A DNA stretch of 64,000 nucleotides from Onchocerca lupi. Taxonomy: Eukaryota > Nematoda > Chromadorea > Rhabditida > Onchocercidae. Where the stretch lies: contig JAOVVO010000404.1 of the NCBI GenBank assembly GCA_028564675.1, positions 1 through 64,000 on the forward strand. Reading direction: 5' to 3'. Below are positions 11,381 through 25,677 of this stretch, piece after piece (position 1 is the stretch's first letter; each line of letters opens with the position of its first letter). The notes beneath the pieces were generated by a model. It did not search any database. It was not told the DNA's origin and saw nothing but the letters and a program-made list of their open reading frames with translations. Position numbers and translations under genes: made by a program.

Positions 11381-12947
11381 AAAAAAAAAAAGGAAATCTA
11401 GCTTTGAAATTCGAAATTCGATTAATTTATTAGTGATTAATTAGAATTTTGACAAATTTTTTTCTGCATATACATATTTTTTTTTCCCTAAAAAAACTCG
11501 TATAATAAATTAATAGTAGCAGATTAATGATGCAATTAATTAATAATATAAATTAATATGCAATTAATAGTAACAATTGATATGAATGTTTTTTGTAATT
11601 TAATAAAGAATAGACTGGATAATTTTAGAAACTTGATATGTCAGGATTAATTAACTTACTTATTGATTTGTTTAACATGGCTATTTAGTTGATTAATTTA
11701 TTGATTGATTGATGAATGATTGAAATATTTTTCCTAGCGAATAATTCAACATGTATTTCTCATCTATACTTTCATGCAAAGTCTTCTTTTTCAATGGTAA
11801 TTTTGAGGTTTCTTTGCATTTTGATAATAATTACACATATTTATATGAAAAATCATGCTTTTTCAAAAAAAAAATTAATTTATTTGAATGTAAAAACTGC
11901 ATTATTTGTAATGTAAAGATACCTCAAATGCTATCTTGTTGATAGGATTTTTCATTAATCCATATTTTAATTAAGCGTAACTATTATAAATCGTTTCGAT
12001 TGAATGCTCAATTTCTTCCTAAATGATTGAATAAATTATTTATTGGATTGATTGGGATAATTTCCTTCACTGCAAAAAGTTTCATAGTGCTGGGATGAAA
12101 ATTTTTCACGTATCGTTGCATAAATTTTATTTTCAAATTTGAAAACTATGAAATGGATGGAGGGAAGATTTTTAAGTCAGTAAAAGACGAAGAGCGGGGG
12201 GGATTGTTCTGAGGGAGAACGAGGGGGAGCGAAGGGCGGGGGAGTTGTTCTGAGGGAGAACCTGAAGACCCGATTGATTCATCTTTTGATTGCTAATCTT
12301 ACCTGTCAGATATTGTTTTATTTATTTTTTGTTTTTAAATAATTAATATAATCGTCTTTTTCTAACATGTCAAAATAAGAGGTGACGTAATTTGCAGAGG
12401 GTGAAAGGAACGTACGAAAACATGATTGACGTAATTAGAGATTGAAAGCAAAGAAATAATACTGGAAGATAATTCATTTTAAAAGATAGAACAGAGTAAG
12501 GAGTGAAATTTTTCGAAAAAGGTCATAGCTGACTTTGTATATTTGGAGATTGAAAATATGGGAAAGTAGTGTAGTTAATGGAAATACATTAGAGATTGAT
12601 AAGATTGTGAATACAGTGGAGATTTTGATCATAATTATTACGGTTTTTAGTCTGTTTTGTTCAAAATTATTGCAAATCCGATATATAATTAATCATTATC
12701 AGTAATCACATCAATAAGCATTAAAAGAACTAGGGTATATAAAGAATTATAAATATTAGAGATTATATTGAATAGAAATATATCAGGTTTACAATAATTC
12801 TGAAAGAAGAGATTTGCAATAACTGGTAAGATAAATTGGTTCTTCATTTTTCCTTAACAAATTTATTTACCATATAATCAGTTATATTATTGATTATCTT
12901 GGACACAGATATTTATACGATATTTCAGGATTAATTTTTTCCCGATT
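11381..12947. other. Intergenic, with a G-rich island
   Basis: AT-rich DNA between the mucin-like gene and the helicase gene, broken by a sharply G-rich island at about 12187-12264. No coding region recognised; two overlapping frames at 11716-11942 have no support. Confidence 0.5.
12194..12263 (+). repeat. G-rich imperfect tandem repeat with quadruplex motif
   Basis: Two imperfect copies of a roughly 45-bp unit each carry TTGTTCTGAGGGAGAAC. Positions 12213-12242 contain four runs of at least three G separated by loops of 7, 6 and 1 bases, which fits the standard G-quadruplex pattern G3+N1-7. The island is about 700 bp upstream of the RTEL1 helicase start codon and is the most GC-rich stretch I noticed in the window. 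Confidence 0.8.
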
Positions 12948-15900
12948 ATGCATATAGTACAAATTGATAGATTTACTGTGGAATTTCCATACGAACCATA
13001 CGAATGTCAGATTAAATTTATGGAAAAAGTTATGGAAGCTTTACGGATGGTACACTTATTATGTGTATTAATTGTACATAATTAATTAATTGATAAGTTA
13101 TTAGAGCATATCAAGAAATGCTTTTTTTATCTTGTACTGTTGATTATGACAAAAAATTATTTATTATTGATAATTAATAATTTTTTTGATAATTAATAAT
13201 TAATAATTGTTTAGGAATTGTTAGTTATGAGTTCATTTTTATGCTTATTAAAGATAATTGATTACATAAATCGCCATTTTGAATGACCATTAAATTTATT
13301 CCCAGATATGATAAATTATCATTCATTAAAATATAATGATATATTATTGCTTATCAAATTCCTCATAATAAATATACTAATATTCGTTCAAGATAGTAAA
13401 TTATTACTACATGTTATAAAAAACGTTGCTACATAGACATTGCAACAAATTATTATATTTCCAATTATAATTATAGACAAATTATTTATTGATTACATTC
13501 GGAAAGTATAGTTTGGGATATTTAGGATTAAATAATCAAAATACCAGGATGAATTTTGCTTGATAAATTCAGTGACTTTGGTGCATTGCATTTCTGTAGA
13601 TTTAGTATTTTAAGTTAGTGGAAGGAGTCAGCTCTCAAGCAAATCTGTTAACTATAGCCATTTTTGATTACTTGACCTTTAACAAATCTTTTTGTTTTTA
13701 AAATATTCTAAATTTTAGCATTTCTTGTGGATATGATTAATACTTAATATGACTAATGTAAATTTGAAGTTAATCACTTCTAGATTTCTACTAAAAAAAT
13801 TATCACAGGATAATATTAAAAATTTATTACTTGTCAGGGACAGAATGCAGCATTAGAATCGCCAACTGGAACTGGTAAAACACTATGTTTATTGTGTGCT
13901 GCCATTGCATACTTGAAAGATTGCAAATCAAAAATATCGCAGATGGATACTGTACAAGAAATACAAGGTCACTGTTTTGACTTGACATATTAATATTTGC
14001 TAGAACAATTAATATTTATTTCTGGAAAAAATGAGAATATAAAATTATTCTATGTAAGCAAAATATCTGTTGGTTCGCATATGTTTCTATGTTTTAGTTT
14101 GTATTTTAATTTTTAATGCTTCCCTAATTTTTTGTCGCGTTAGAAAATAATTCTAACATATTTCCCAATTACTGAAATTTCCTTTCAAGTTTTAAATGAT
14201 ACAGCAATGTGGAACAAGTTATTCGAATGCATAACGTTAGAAATGAAAATGATTTTATTGACAGGTACATCTTCTAGATCACTTTATCCAAAAATCCTGT
14301 ATGCTTCTCGAACACATAGCCAGCTGGCACAAGTAATCCGCGAATTAAACAAAACAACTTACAAAGAGTAAGTATTTTGTGCTGAATTATTTATCAAAGA
14401 TTTGAGTTTTTGATCTTAATTTATTGTAAATAGTTAAATTTAAAACGTCCCCAAACCTTCGTTTTGATATGTTGCTGTGCACATTTCTCGTTATTTAGAG
14501 TTTCCATTCTTCATGCAAAAATGTTGATTTGAAATAAATGTAAACTGAGTCGATGACTAATTGGATTCAGTTGTTACTGTTATCAGGAATTAAAAGCTCT
14601 TCTTGTTATATATTCTCATCATTTTCCAATCTTCCTCTGTATTTTCGTGACAGTTATAATATTTCCAAAACAAAAGTTTTAATTTTTCTCCAATATTTTC
14701 AGTATTAAAAGCGTAACTTTGGCTTCACGTGATTTACTTTGTATCAATGATAAAGTAATGAAAGAAAATAATAGTCATGTCAAATCATTAATGTGTCGAA
14801 ATTTGATCACCAAACATCAATGTCCATTTTATAATTTCTACGAAAGTATGTTTTTGTTCTTCTTTCTTTCTTCCTTCTTTTTTTTTTCTTTTTTTCACTT
14901 GCTTGTCTTATCAGATATTGGAAATCTTTTAATATTGGTAAAGCAAGTAAATGAAATAGCAATTCAAGTTTTTTGTTCCCGTATGCATGCTATATTCCTA
15001 AAAATTTTTATGATACCAACTCTATTATCTGTATGGCGTAGTCGAGATCTTCATAGAGGCTATCTATGCTTTTTCCATATTTTCAATGAAATTCCTCTTT
15101 TTTTCTATGTCCCGGAATTCATAATTCTTTTTCTCCTAGATTTCTTCAGAATATTCATCATTTTTGGAAGTTCAATTTCCATAAATTTAAATGTACAAAT
15201 TTTTTTTAGTTATTTAGCAATTTTGATTTAGTTGCAAAAAAATTGTGTTTTAGAAGCTGATCCATCAGCACTGGATTCACTGTATAACGAGAATGGGTTG
15301 GTTCCAGATATCGAAGATGTTATCAATATATCTCGGAAGCATAAGTATACCAGATTTTTTTTTTTTCGTTTGGTTTGAAATTTCATTTCAACTTGGTATT
15401 ATCGAAATTTGCTTCGTTTATTTCATTAAAATTTATCATGTTTTAGAAATAAGTTCTCATTTCAGATATTGTCCTTATTTTCGAAATCGTACAATGTATG
15501 AAAACGCTGATCTTATTCTTTTGCCATACAATTATATCGTTGATCCTTCCCTACGAGATAAGCATAACATTCATTTGGAAGGGAATATTGTCATTTTTGA
15601 TGAGGCTCATAACTTGGTAATTATTCTTACTAAAAAATATTCTCATACCATTCAATAAGTTTGATAAGATAGATATTATAAATAAGATAGAATTGATACG
15701 TGAAATGATTCTTCTTGAAATGTATTTTCTGGGGAATCTTAGTGATTTATCAAAGAAATTGAGAACTAAAACTAATTATAGCCGGAATTTTTTATTCAGG
15801 AATCAATTTGTGAAGAGTCAACATCAGTATCATTTTCAACTACCCAAATAAGCGCTTGTATAAGAGAAACAAAGAAAGTTTTGGAAATGATAATAAATGA

Positions 15901-18900
15901 TGAAGAGGAAATTCGAACGAAAATGGCATGTTTTTATTTACTTGACGCTGTCCTTTTCATCTTTCTCATTGATGTATTTTCTAATACTTTTCTATTCACT
16001 TTCATAGGTATAAGTAAAAAATCTTTGTATGGTTTATTAAGGTTTTGAATGTAAAATTTTACGATATTTTATAATTGCTTCAATTTCCGAATCTCTCCCA
16101 AGAAAATTTGTCTCTCCTTTTTCTTGTCTTGCCTGCTGTCATGATTCATCAGAGCAGGCCCATATGATAACCATTTTTGTTGATTCACCTGATCATTTCT
16201 TTTCTATGTAGATGGTTTTTCTTTCCTGTCTTCTTAAGGATTTATCGACTGCTATTTATAGACCAAAAATTTTGGTGTAAGACTGTTAAAATTAATTTTT
16301 TTTTTCAAGTACCATCCTCTTTTGCGGAATAATTTATTTATAGGATAATACAGTTGTACCATTTGGTACTGAAATTCAAGAAACAAACGAAATAAAAATT
16401 GAGAAGAACGACGTAGCTTATTTACTTGGTAAGAATAATTTGATTCATAAATTCACACTGTATTTAATATACGGCAGTTGTTTCCTTCATAACAGTTTTG
16501 AATTAATATAAATTTGATTTTCCGAGTTATACTTATTAGTTCTTTATACTGTGAAATATTTAATATGTAATTTTCATTTTTTTTTCTTTTTTCTGTGGTT
16601 TTGGTAAAACTGAATCTATAGTGAATCAGTATTTCAGCATGTCTGCATCAGTTTGAAGATTCTGTGGATGTTTGCATGAAAGATGTAGGAGAAAAAGTAC
16701 TTGGAATTGGTGGTAAAATTTATTCGGGTGAAAAAATGATTGAATTACTATCAAAAGCAGGATTTCGAAAGGATATGAGAGAAGCAATATCACTGATCAT
16801 TGATAAAATTGGGCAGTATCTTACAGCAAAAGGTTTATTAATTTCTTATTGTATCGTAACGTTAAAATGTTTATTCCATTGTTTTCCATGCTCCTTAATT
16901 TTTATTATATCATTCAATTATTTTTAGTATCGAATTTTTTAATGTACTGATTTAGCATTGCAGAAGAATTGAGTAACAAGAAGTGCTAATAATGCTTATT
17001 TCCTCATCTTATTTCGGATTGATAATTTTTGTTGTTAAGTAAATGAAATTTATAGCACAAAATGAGTCAGCTGGTGAATTTGTCGATAAAGGAGTTCATC
17101 TGCAAGAATTTTCATCATTTATTTCAACTATTTATGCAGATAAGCATGCTTTATTACGAGTATTAGATAGTTCGATGTGTGCATCGAGAAATATAGAAGG
17201 AAAGGCTGAAGATAAAAGTAGCGCGAAATATTTTCAAGTAAGTTTCACAGTATTACTGTTATTTATTGTCATTATGATGTTAAATGTGACGGTAGACATG
17301 CAAAAGTGGAATATTCTTGGTTTATCCTTGCATAAAATACTTATCTATTTGGTAGATTTTACCGAAAAATATTTACTTCAATTGTCAATTATGGTTTTGT
17401 GGTGATATGTAGCGTTGCGCATATATCTGTATTATTCAGCGAATTTAGCGCAACATTTCGGTAACTGCCTTTAATTAATACATTCCAAATAACGATATGC
17501 ATCTATTAGAAACAAATTTTACAGTATATGTTACATCAAAGCAGAATTGCACAAAGAATAGATAAATAACTCACTTGGTGATCCTACTAGGCTTATTTGT
17601 TGCTGAGATTCCTGATGCTTTTTTTCACTTGACCTAAAATTGTAAGTTTTTAAATGTTTGAGTCTCTGATTATAATGCATTTCAGCTTTACGTCACAGAG
17701 CATAGTTCGGTAATAACGTTGAATTACTGGTGCTTTTCACCGTCAGTTGCGATGTGGTTAGTCACTTTTTCATTATCGATATCTGATCTTTTTTTGCAAA
17801 TCAATAAATCTGTCGACCATTAAAATCATACGCTTCATTCATTCAGTGATCAAGCACTTGATTTATGTAATTACACTGTTACATGCAAGAATGGATTACT
17901 ATCTTGCAGAGGTTCAGCTGTTTACGGATTAGGTTGTTAATTTTTAATTTACCAATATTGAAAATTTTTAAAATTTTCGAACGATTACCTAAATTGAGTT
18001 GCATTCCCATCAATATTAATTTCTTTCAATATAAGATGAAATCAACCCATATAAGTCTTGCAAGTGGAAATGTTTTTGTAGATTAACATCTTAGGATTTT
18101 GGAAATCCTGAAATGAAAATTAAATTTTTTTATAATTAAAATAAGTAATCTTGCATTAAACGGTTCGAGCTTTGAATTGCTTACGGAGATTCTGTTTTGT
18201 TTTAAGAGAAAGAAAAAAGATATCATTATAAAGAAAAATTTTTTCCAAGCTTTCTGGGAAATACACCGCGGTATATTGAATGAACTAATCTCCTTGACCT
18301 GGGAGAGGATGTTTAAATTATAGGAATAACTCTTGAATCCTTGTCTCCAGATAATAGAAATTACTCCTTCGAGAATACAGCGAATTAAAGTAAGGAATAT
18401 TTAGCCTAGCAGTTTGAATTGACATTATTCTACCTATAACTGGCATAGCAACAACTCTCAATAATTTAATCAAGTTATCAATCATTTGAGGTATCTTTAC
18501 TCGTGTAATGTACGTTCAGTGATTGTGACCAGCGGTACATTGTCACCGTTAGATTCATTTGTTAATAGTCTTGGCATTAGTTTCCCAATAACACTGGAAA
18601 ATCATCATGCTGCTAATCTGGATCAAATTTTGGGTGCACGTATTCGTTCTAGTCAAGGTGGAATCGATCTTTGTGGCACTTTTCATAAACGGTAGGTAAT
18701 ATTCACAAGACTTGCAAAAAGTAAATTTTGAAATCAATGTTTGGATCAGAAAACAGTGACATTAAATACCTACTCAATTTGGATAATAAAATTGTTTCTA
18801 AGTTTCCTTTTCATAATAAACTTTAGTATCAGAAATGATGCTGTTGAATAAGCACATTTTTTTGTGTGAGATAGAATAAAGTGGTCTTTCAGCTTGTTTC

Positions 18901-21545
18901 ATCAATATTTATTTGCGTTTCAAGTTTTCATCATTTGCTAAGTCTGTTATTACTGATTTCATCCTCCTCATTATTGTTATTTTGATAGGAAATATAAAAT
19001 AAATATTTTTTTAATATTAAAATTTGATTCAGTTTTTATACAATTCTTCCGTACATTTCTGGATAATCATAATTTCATTTCGCTATTATTAAGAAATTTT
19101 CTCTTTCAAATTTAGTCAAATTTCGTTGACATCGTTCTGATTTTAAATTTAATTCTTATTGATTTGAATTGATTTATGATTAGGAGCAGTGCAGGATATA
19201 TCTATGGAATTGGTGAGGTTATCATTCGTGCTTGTCAAATCATCCCGAATGGTATCTTGGTGTTTTTCTCATCCTATGTTGTTATGAATTCATGTCTAAA
19301 ATTCTGGAAGGTTTGCATTTGCTTTTTATTAATATGACAACTTTTCAAGCTATTGGCATGTTATTACAGTGTTTTTGTGTATATTTAATAGTAGATGCAA
19401 CATATTAATAAGGAAAAAATAACTTAAATGTGAAATGAATGAGTTGAAATAGACATTCGGATTGACAACTAATATTCTGAGACTTATTCGAAATTTCGAT
19501 GCATCAAAACAAAAAGTCTGCATAAAGAATTGACTTCTATGGATTTTAGATCTTATATATCAAATTCTCAATAAAGTATTGTAAATGAAATTTAATTAAT
19601 TATAAAGAATAAGTATCATTAACATCATTATCATCATCAAGATCTAAATATTATTAGCACTTTCTGGATCAATTAATGCAGTATCGACTTTTGCAAAATA
19701 AGCGGTTAATTCATATATTTTAAAATTAAGATTGGTTAAATTCTTATGGCGAAGTAATCTATTAACATTACTTGTAGACAGCGAAATTCGGCGCGGCGTT
19801 TATGTGGGAAACAATAATAACCTATAAAGAAGCATTCATTGAACCAAAATCTAAACTGGAACTGAAAGAAATACTATTGCAATTTAGGCAAAAAGTGAGA
19901 GAAAGTGATGGTGGTGGTGCCATCTTCTTTGCTGTTTGTAGAGCTAAGGTAATTCCATCAAATTTCCTTCCAATCTGATTACTTTGTTCAATTATTTTGA
20001 AGTTTAGCATTATCGTATAAGAGTTGAATTTCCTTTAGATGAAATTTTATGTCGATTGTATTTACCTGGGAGGGAAATGACGAGAATTTTTCTCTTTTTT
20101 TCCGATGCTCTTAGAAATATTTTTAATTTAAAATTTATTAGAACTGAAAAATGGTTTAAGAATTAGATGACAAAATAGATCTTACATTGAAAAAGACCTC
20201 AGATCATGTCCGATCATGTTGAACTATTCCTTAACCCGTAAAATATTTTGAGGTAAGTGAAGGAATTGATTTCTTAGACAGTGAAAGCCGTGGCGTTATC
20301 GTAATTGGTGTTCCGTATGCTCCAACAACAAATCCTAGAACTGAACTTAAAAAACAATTTCTCACCAAACAAAGGATGAGTGCCCCAAAAGAAGAGTTAA
20401 AAAAGGTCAGTGCAAGCTATGTTATCCTTTATAAAATAGATTTCGTTCTAGCAAGGGAAATGACATTTGTTAATTAGACAAATTCTATTTATTACCAGAA
20501 ATCAATGTATATCGTAGTATCACTGAAGTTAATCACAAAAAATAACTAAATAAGTAAAAAACAATTAGAAAACAGGTCGAAAACTGTTGTATATAATGCA
20601 TTATAAATTGCATTTAGTTGCCTTTAGTATACGACCTCATCTCGTTAACATTAGGAGCATTATATTATTCGAATCATTTTATAACTTTTTGTTCTGTTTC
20701 TTCTGTTTCTTCGTTATTCATTTTTTTGAACCTTAGACTGCATTAACGTTTTAATGGAAGGGGGAAAGTTAAGCTTTATCAATTTGAAATAATTCCATTG
20801 TTATTTGTTAAATAATTAGAAGTTTACAATTTTCAGAATATATCAGCTGATGAGTGGTATCAAGTGGATGCAATTCGCGGTGTGAATCAATCAATTGGGC
20901 GTGTTCTTCGGCATAAGGATGATTTTGGAGTTGTCATTCTTGTTGATTCAAGGTTGAGCTTAGTTTAAATTTAATTTTCCCATTGCAAAATTAGGATAAA
21001 ATTTGCAACAATGATTTAATTATTTAATACATTATTTCGCATAATTATGATGCATTCATATGATAAGTGTAAAAGATCAACAGAAAAATCATAATATTTA
21101 GCAATATGATTAAATTAACGACATGGTTATTTGTTCGACTAAAACTTTTCAGCTAATCAACTTCAAACGTATTTAAGCCTGATATATTTGAAGTTAATAA
21201 TTGAACAGTGGTTGCTTGCTTCACTGGTTCCAATCAAATTGTCCCTTACGATATGATTAAATTTTTAAAGATTTTGTTCGATGCCAGCAAAACGATTTCC
21301 TTCATGGATGCGTGAATGTTTAAAAAATTATCAAAATATCAGTCATTTTGAAAATGAATGTAAGCAGTTCTTCAAAAAAAGAAATATTGAGGTGCGAGTC
21401 TTGTTGAATTCTTTTTGTTTTGCAGGATTTGTAAACCGTAATACTTGATTGAAATTTTGAACTTTTGTTTGACTTTTTTTCATTTCTACCAATTTAACTT
21501 GTCACATATAATGTACAGATCACATATAAAGTACAGATGGCATTT

Positions 21546-21577
<32 letters not shown>

Positions 21578-24070
21578 TTTGAATATAAAATATTTACTTG
21601 AAAGATTCCAACCTAGAAAATATGCTAGCGTTTCAATAACATCATCAGCTAAGCAACGAGACGAGGATAATTGTGACAGTATTGGCTTTTTTTTTGTTGC
21701 AGCTTCAATGGTGTGCATTTCATGACAAATATCGAGGGATCTCTTACTACTTTTTTCTCGCACTCTACTGGATATAGTGATTCAATAAATACAATTTAAT
21801 CATAAGGGGGATTTTTTCTCCATAATTTTAAAAAATAATAGGTAAAATATATGAGACAATATTATAGGTATGTGTCAATCAGAGGAAGATATCATCAACT
21901 ATGGAAATGGCATCGGAGTTTGTTTGTTCTCGGAAGCGGCATGAAATCTTGAAACAGAACAAAGCAAACGATAAAGATTTGCCTTTCGATATTGATACGC
22001 TTTATTCTTGCGAAGCAATAGCAGCGTTTGAAAAAAGTATTGGAGTCGAAGATACTGTACCAAAACGTCCAAAAAGAAGTTGTATTTTTGAGGAATTAGT
22101 ATGCTTCATTTCTTTGTGTCATAATCTAATTTTTTGTAGGAAGAATTTCCTATAAATTTTCTTTCCATCCATAGTTTTGCGATTTTTCTTCTAAACGATA
22201 TGCCTAATTATTTTAATGATGCACAAATTAAATACAAATTGTGAATGCCATCAAAATTTTCTGTTTATTCTATTCCCAATTAGATTCACTAGTTTTTTTT
22301 TTTTTTTTTAGATTTAATCGTTTCGATTTTTTACTTAAAATGAGTTTAAATGTTAAATTTTTCCTAGCCCACCAAAAATCTCGTATGCTATAAAATTCGC
22401 ACTTTCCTCAAAAATTGGTAATTGAAGTTCCAGCCATAAACCTTCAGTTATTGTCTAGTAGAACCTGAGAAACTGTAATACTCTTTTTTTATTTATTATT
22501 TCTTTAATTGCAATATTTGTCTTTTATTCATTATTTTTTTAATCCTGTGTCAGTTTGCATTTGACTTTGCCATGTTCTTTTTGCCATTTTGTTAGGAAAA
22601 AGAAGCGAAAAAGATGAATGAATCAGTCAATGTCATTCATCCTATTGATTTCGACGATGGTAATATTCAATCAGGCAGTGGCTTGATGATTCGAAAAACA
22701 AAGCCTAAGCTGCGCTTAAGGGTAATTATTATTCATAGATCCAGTTCTTCAGACTATTAGTTATCTGTTACCATCAGGAGATGAACAGATAATTTTGCTA
22801 GTTTTGTAAAATGATAATTTTGATTAATCTTACCGATTTTCATCAGAATACGAAAGGTAAAATTTTAGCCGAATGCTTCATTATTGATCAAGGACCAACA
22901 CCGTCCAGATATGAGCACATCTGAAGAAAAGACAAAAGAAGTAAGTTTCTATTCTTTTCAGTTTATGTATGAAAGTTGGATACACATTTTTTATCAGAAC
23001 TAATGATTATTTACTTCAAAGTCAAGCAACTAATGCAGAAGTTATCGTTAAAAACTGAAGTATTTTCTATTATCAAAAATCGTTGTAATTGAAACTACAG
23101 AAATTTTTCTTTGTGTATAAAATTTTTAAACTTCAGTCTTTTTGAGAGTTATTTTTAACCTTTTTTGACCCATTTAAGTTTTCATATAAATTATAAATAA
23201 GTTTTTTTATAAATTAAACAGTTAGCGATGCTGCAATCTGATGGAGATATAATGGTCGCTTGGCAAAAATCTGCAGTGGAGTATAACAAATTGGTGAGTA
23301 TTAAGAAATGTGTGCCATCTAGGATATTACACATTATGCATAAAATAGAAATGATGTGGAAATTTCTTCGAAATATTCTAATTCCATCATTATCAAAAAT
23401 ATTTACGAAGTTATATTTAAATTTAGCTAAGACTTGTTATACTTAGATTTACATTTCCATCCATTGAAATTTCTCCAAAAGAATATTCAGTAAGTTTCAG
23501 CTTCAATCCGTTGAGAAATCGAAACGCATTTCTCTAAAAAATGCATTAACAAATTATGCGACAGATAACAATTTTCAAACACTGATTTCAACATTTACGG
23601 TGGAAACTGTACCAAACTATTTGGAAATTTTCAAAGGTAGGATTTAAAATTTTTTCTTAGAATAAGATTCTAAGTTGCAGTTTGAGTTCCAAGTTGTAGC
23701 TCACCACGTCCATCCACTTGTATCTTTCGACAATTAGAACTTACTTTTGTTCATCTCCTTCTTGTCTCTCTCTTTGGACTTTTTTTGATTCGTCCGGTGT
23801 GATTCTTTTTTTCTTTCTTTTTTCTCTCAAGATTACTAGAACAACCAGAATTATTAAAGTGACAATTATATTGATTCTGTTTCGAAAAAAAAGTGTTTAG
23901 TAATACGAGGCACAGTTGCATCATCACTGCAATAGCACTGAAAATTAGAAAACTTTTGATCAATTATTCTTTTTGTTAAGAATGCTAATTCTCCAGGTCT
24001 CTATGGTTATTTGCAAGCGAATCACCGGTCTCGATTTATAAGCATATGTCGGCAGCTCAATCTTCTGTAA
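12948..24070 (+). CDS. rtel-1: RTEL1-family DNA helicase (telomere/recombination regulator)
   Basis: Exons: 12948-13049, 13838-13967, 14265-14367, 14703-14845, 15254-15344, 15466-15616, 15800-15925, 16239-16274, 16344-16428, 16638-16832, 17056-17237, 17686-17756, 18491-18691, 19184-19310, 19778-19948, 20253-20405, 20837-20952, 21271-21391, 21868-22098, 22596-22721, 22869-22940, 23222-23293, 23501-23636, 23997-24070. They total 3015 nt, 1004 aa. Walker A SPTGTGKT is at 42-49, DEAH at 235-238, TSGTL at 485-489, SEGIDF at 640-645 and QSIGRVLRH at 707-715. Cysteines 125, 143, 152 and 192 fit the XPD-family Fe-S cluster. YWCFSP and the C-terminal harmonin-like helical domain (exons 23-24) point to RTEL1 rather than FANCJ, DDX11 or XPD. 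RTEL1 unwinds D-loops and G-quadruplex DNA in the nucleus. Exon 7 appears to end in a GC donor. Exons 13 and 16 follow unusual TTTGAG acceptors. Confidence 0.93.
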
Positions 24071-24076
24071 AATAAA
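24071..24076 (+). terminator. Polyadenylation signal AATAAA of the helicase gene
   Basis: AATAAA follows the TAA stop directly, which implies a very short 3' UTR. In AT-rich DNA the hexamer is common, so its use is inferred from position. Confidence 0.5.
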
Positions 24077-25677
24077 TGATTAATATTTGCTACTGCCAGC
24101 TGTTAGCATGAGATATGTTTAATGAGGAATGGCAAGAAATTATTGGCAAGACACTTCATTTTTCCATCTACAGAAGTCCATGTTTCGAAAGAAAGTTTAG
24201 AATTTTTTCGAATTTAAAATTTTGTTATTGATTTCTTTAACACAGCATTATACCCTATCAATCCCACGAAGTTTCTTCTTTTGAATTTACATAGAAGACA
24301 TATTTGAAAATTAAACACTGAAGAACTGCAATATATCTAATCTGGATTAGAAATTGTAATTTATAAGCGTTTCCAACATTCCAAAGACAAAAAATAAATG
24401 ATAGAAGATAAGCTAATATTAATTGTTAGTTTGTGTCGATCTTCTCATAATTCAGAATCCAGTCAAAGAGAGATACCGAAAGTTATTCCCAAATATCCTC
24501 ATAATAATTCTGATCATCATACAAAAATTAATGTCGATCTGTAGAACCTATATGATTATCCCATATTGCCCATTTTATTCTACCCCCACAAGATGTTGCT
24601 AATTCGAGAAATCAGCAGATGGAAATTATTATGAACACAACTCAAGAAAATGGAAATTTTCGGAGATTAAAATTATAATGTGAAATTATATTACAGGTTG
24701 ATTAAGGATCCTTGGCTTCTGTTCATTAAAATAAGTCATTTCGAAATTTCTTTTGCTTGTATTTTCTATTTCATATTTCTGTTTATATTTTCTATTTTAT
24801 AATGTTTATATTTCTTTTATTATAAGGGGAACAGTTACAATCACTGCTCTTGAGATTGAATGATGTATTCGCTTTTCTACTGATTCATAGATTCCACATC
24901 ATTAACTCAATTCTAATTATGTATTGGCCATTATAAGACTGCCATCTATTAAACTGTCATTTACGCATAATATTCTACATATAATTTTTTTACTGTGCTT
25001 ATGAATTTTGTACGGTTTTTCATCGTATTTATGACTCACATCCTACCGATTTTCAAGAATCAGCATCTAATAGTATAATTAGAATTATTAAGGGAAAAAT
25101 TTATTTTAAAAGTTTAATTTTAGCCAGCCGTATAAAACGCTCGCATTTGGACATTTCTGTTACTTTTCTTCCGTACTAATCATTATATTCTTGGCATTTT
25201 TGACTTTGAAATTTTAGTTTTTATTTCGTCTATGATCCGCATTATTTGGCTCAAATTCTCTTTTGCATCTTTCTCTTGAAATCATCTCAGTTTAGCAGGT
25301 ATTTTTTTTCTAAAATAATTTCAGTAATTATAGAAATAAGTTATAGCACCAGTAATTTCATCAATATCATGCATAATTTTTCTTGTCTAAGCGAAAAATA
25401 TTTAAGAATTTCGAAATTTGAAAAATCTCTAAGTTATTTAGCCATATCTTTTCATTTTCCTCTAACTCAACTTGGTATATCTTTTTCCTCTAACTTGAGC
25501 ATTTAGCAGTTTCATCGCATTTTCATATAAAAATGCGATGTAAATGCGAATATATCTTCAAAAATCTTACAAGAACAAGACATTGTCTAAATACCCTATA
25601 CAAATCCATTTTCCCAACAAAATGCAGAAAAATGTTTGAAAGCTTATTTTTCTAACAAATCACTGACGTCATCCAAA
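24077..25677. other. Intergenic, convergent gene ends
   Basis: The region lies between the 3' ends of the helicase (plus) and enoyl-CoA hydratase (minus) genes. An 11-bp inverted repeat (CATCGCATTTT and complement) lies at about 25513-25540. The frame at 25246-25506 has no domain or splice support. Nothing else recognised. Confidence 0.5.

Noticed and set aside
17847..18086. Extra helicase exon between 17757 and 18490
   Set aside because: Joining the exon ending at 17756 directly to 18491 matches the family spacing exactly, and the candidate's end phase does not fit the next exon.
12948..24070. Helicase as FANCJ/BRIP1, DDX11 or XPD
   Set aside because: The spacing and wording around the Fe-S cysteines, YWCFSP and the C-terminal harmonin-like helical domain fit RTEL1 better; total length also agrees.
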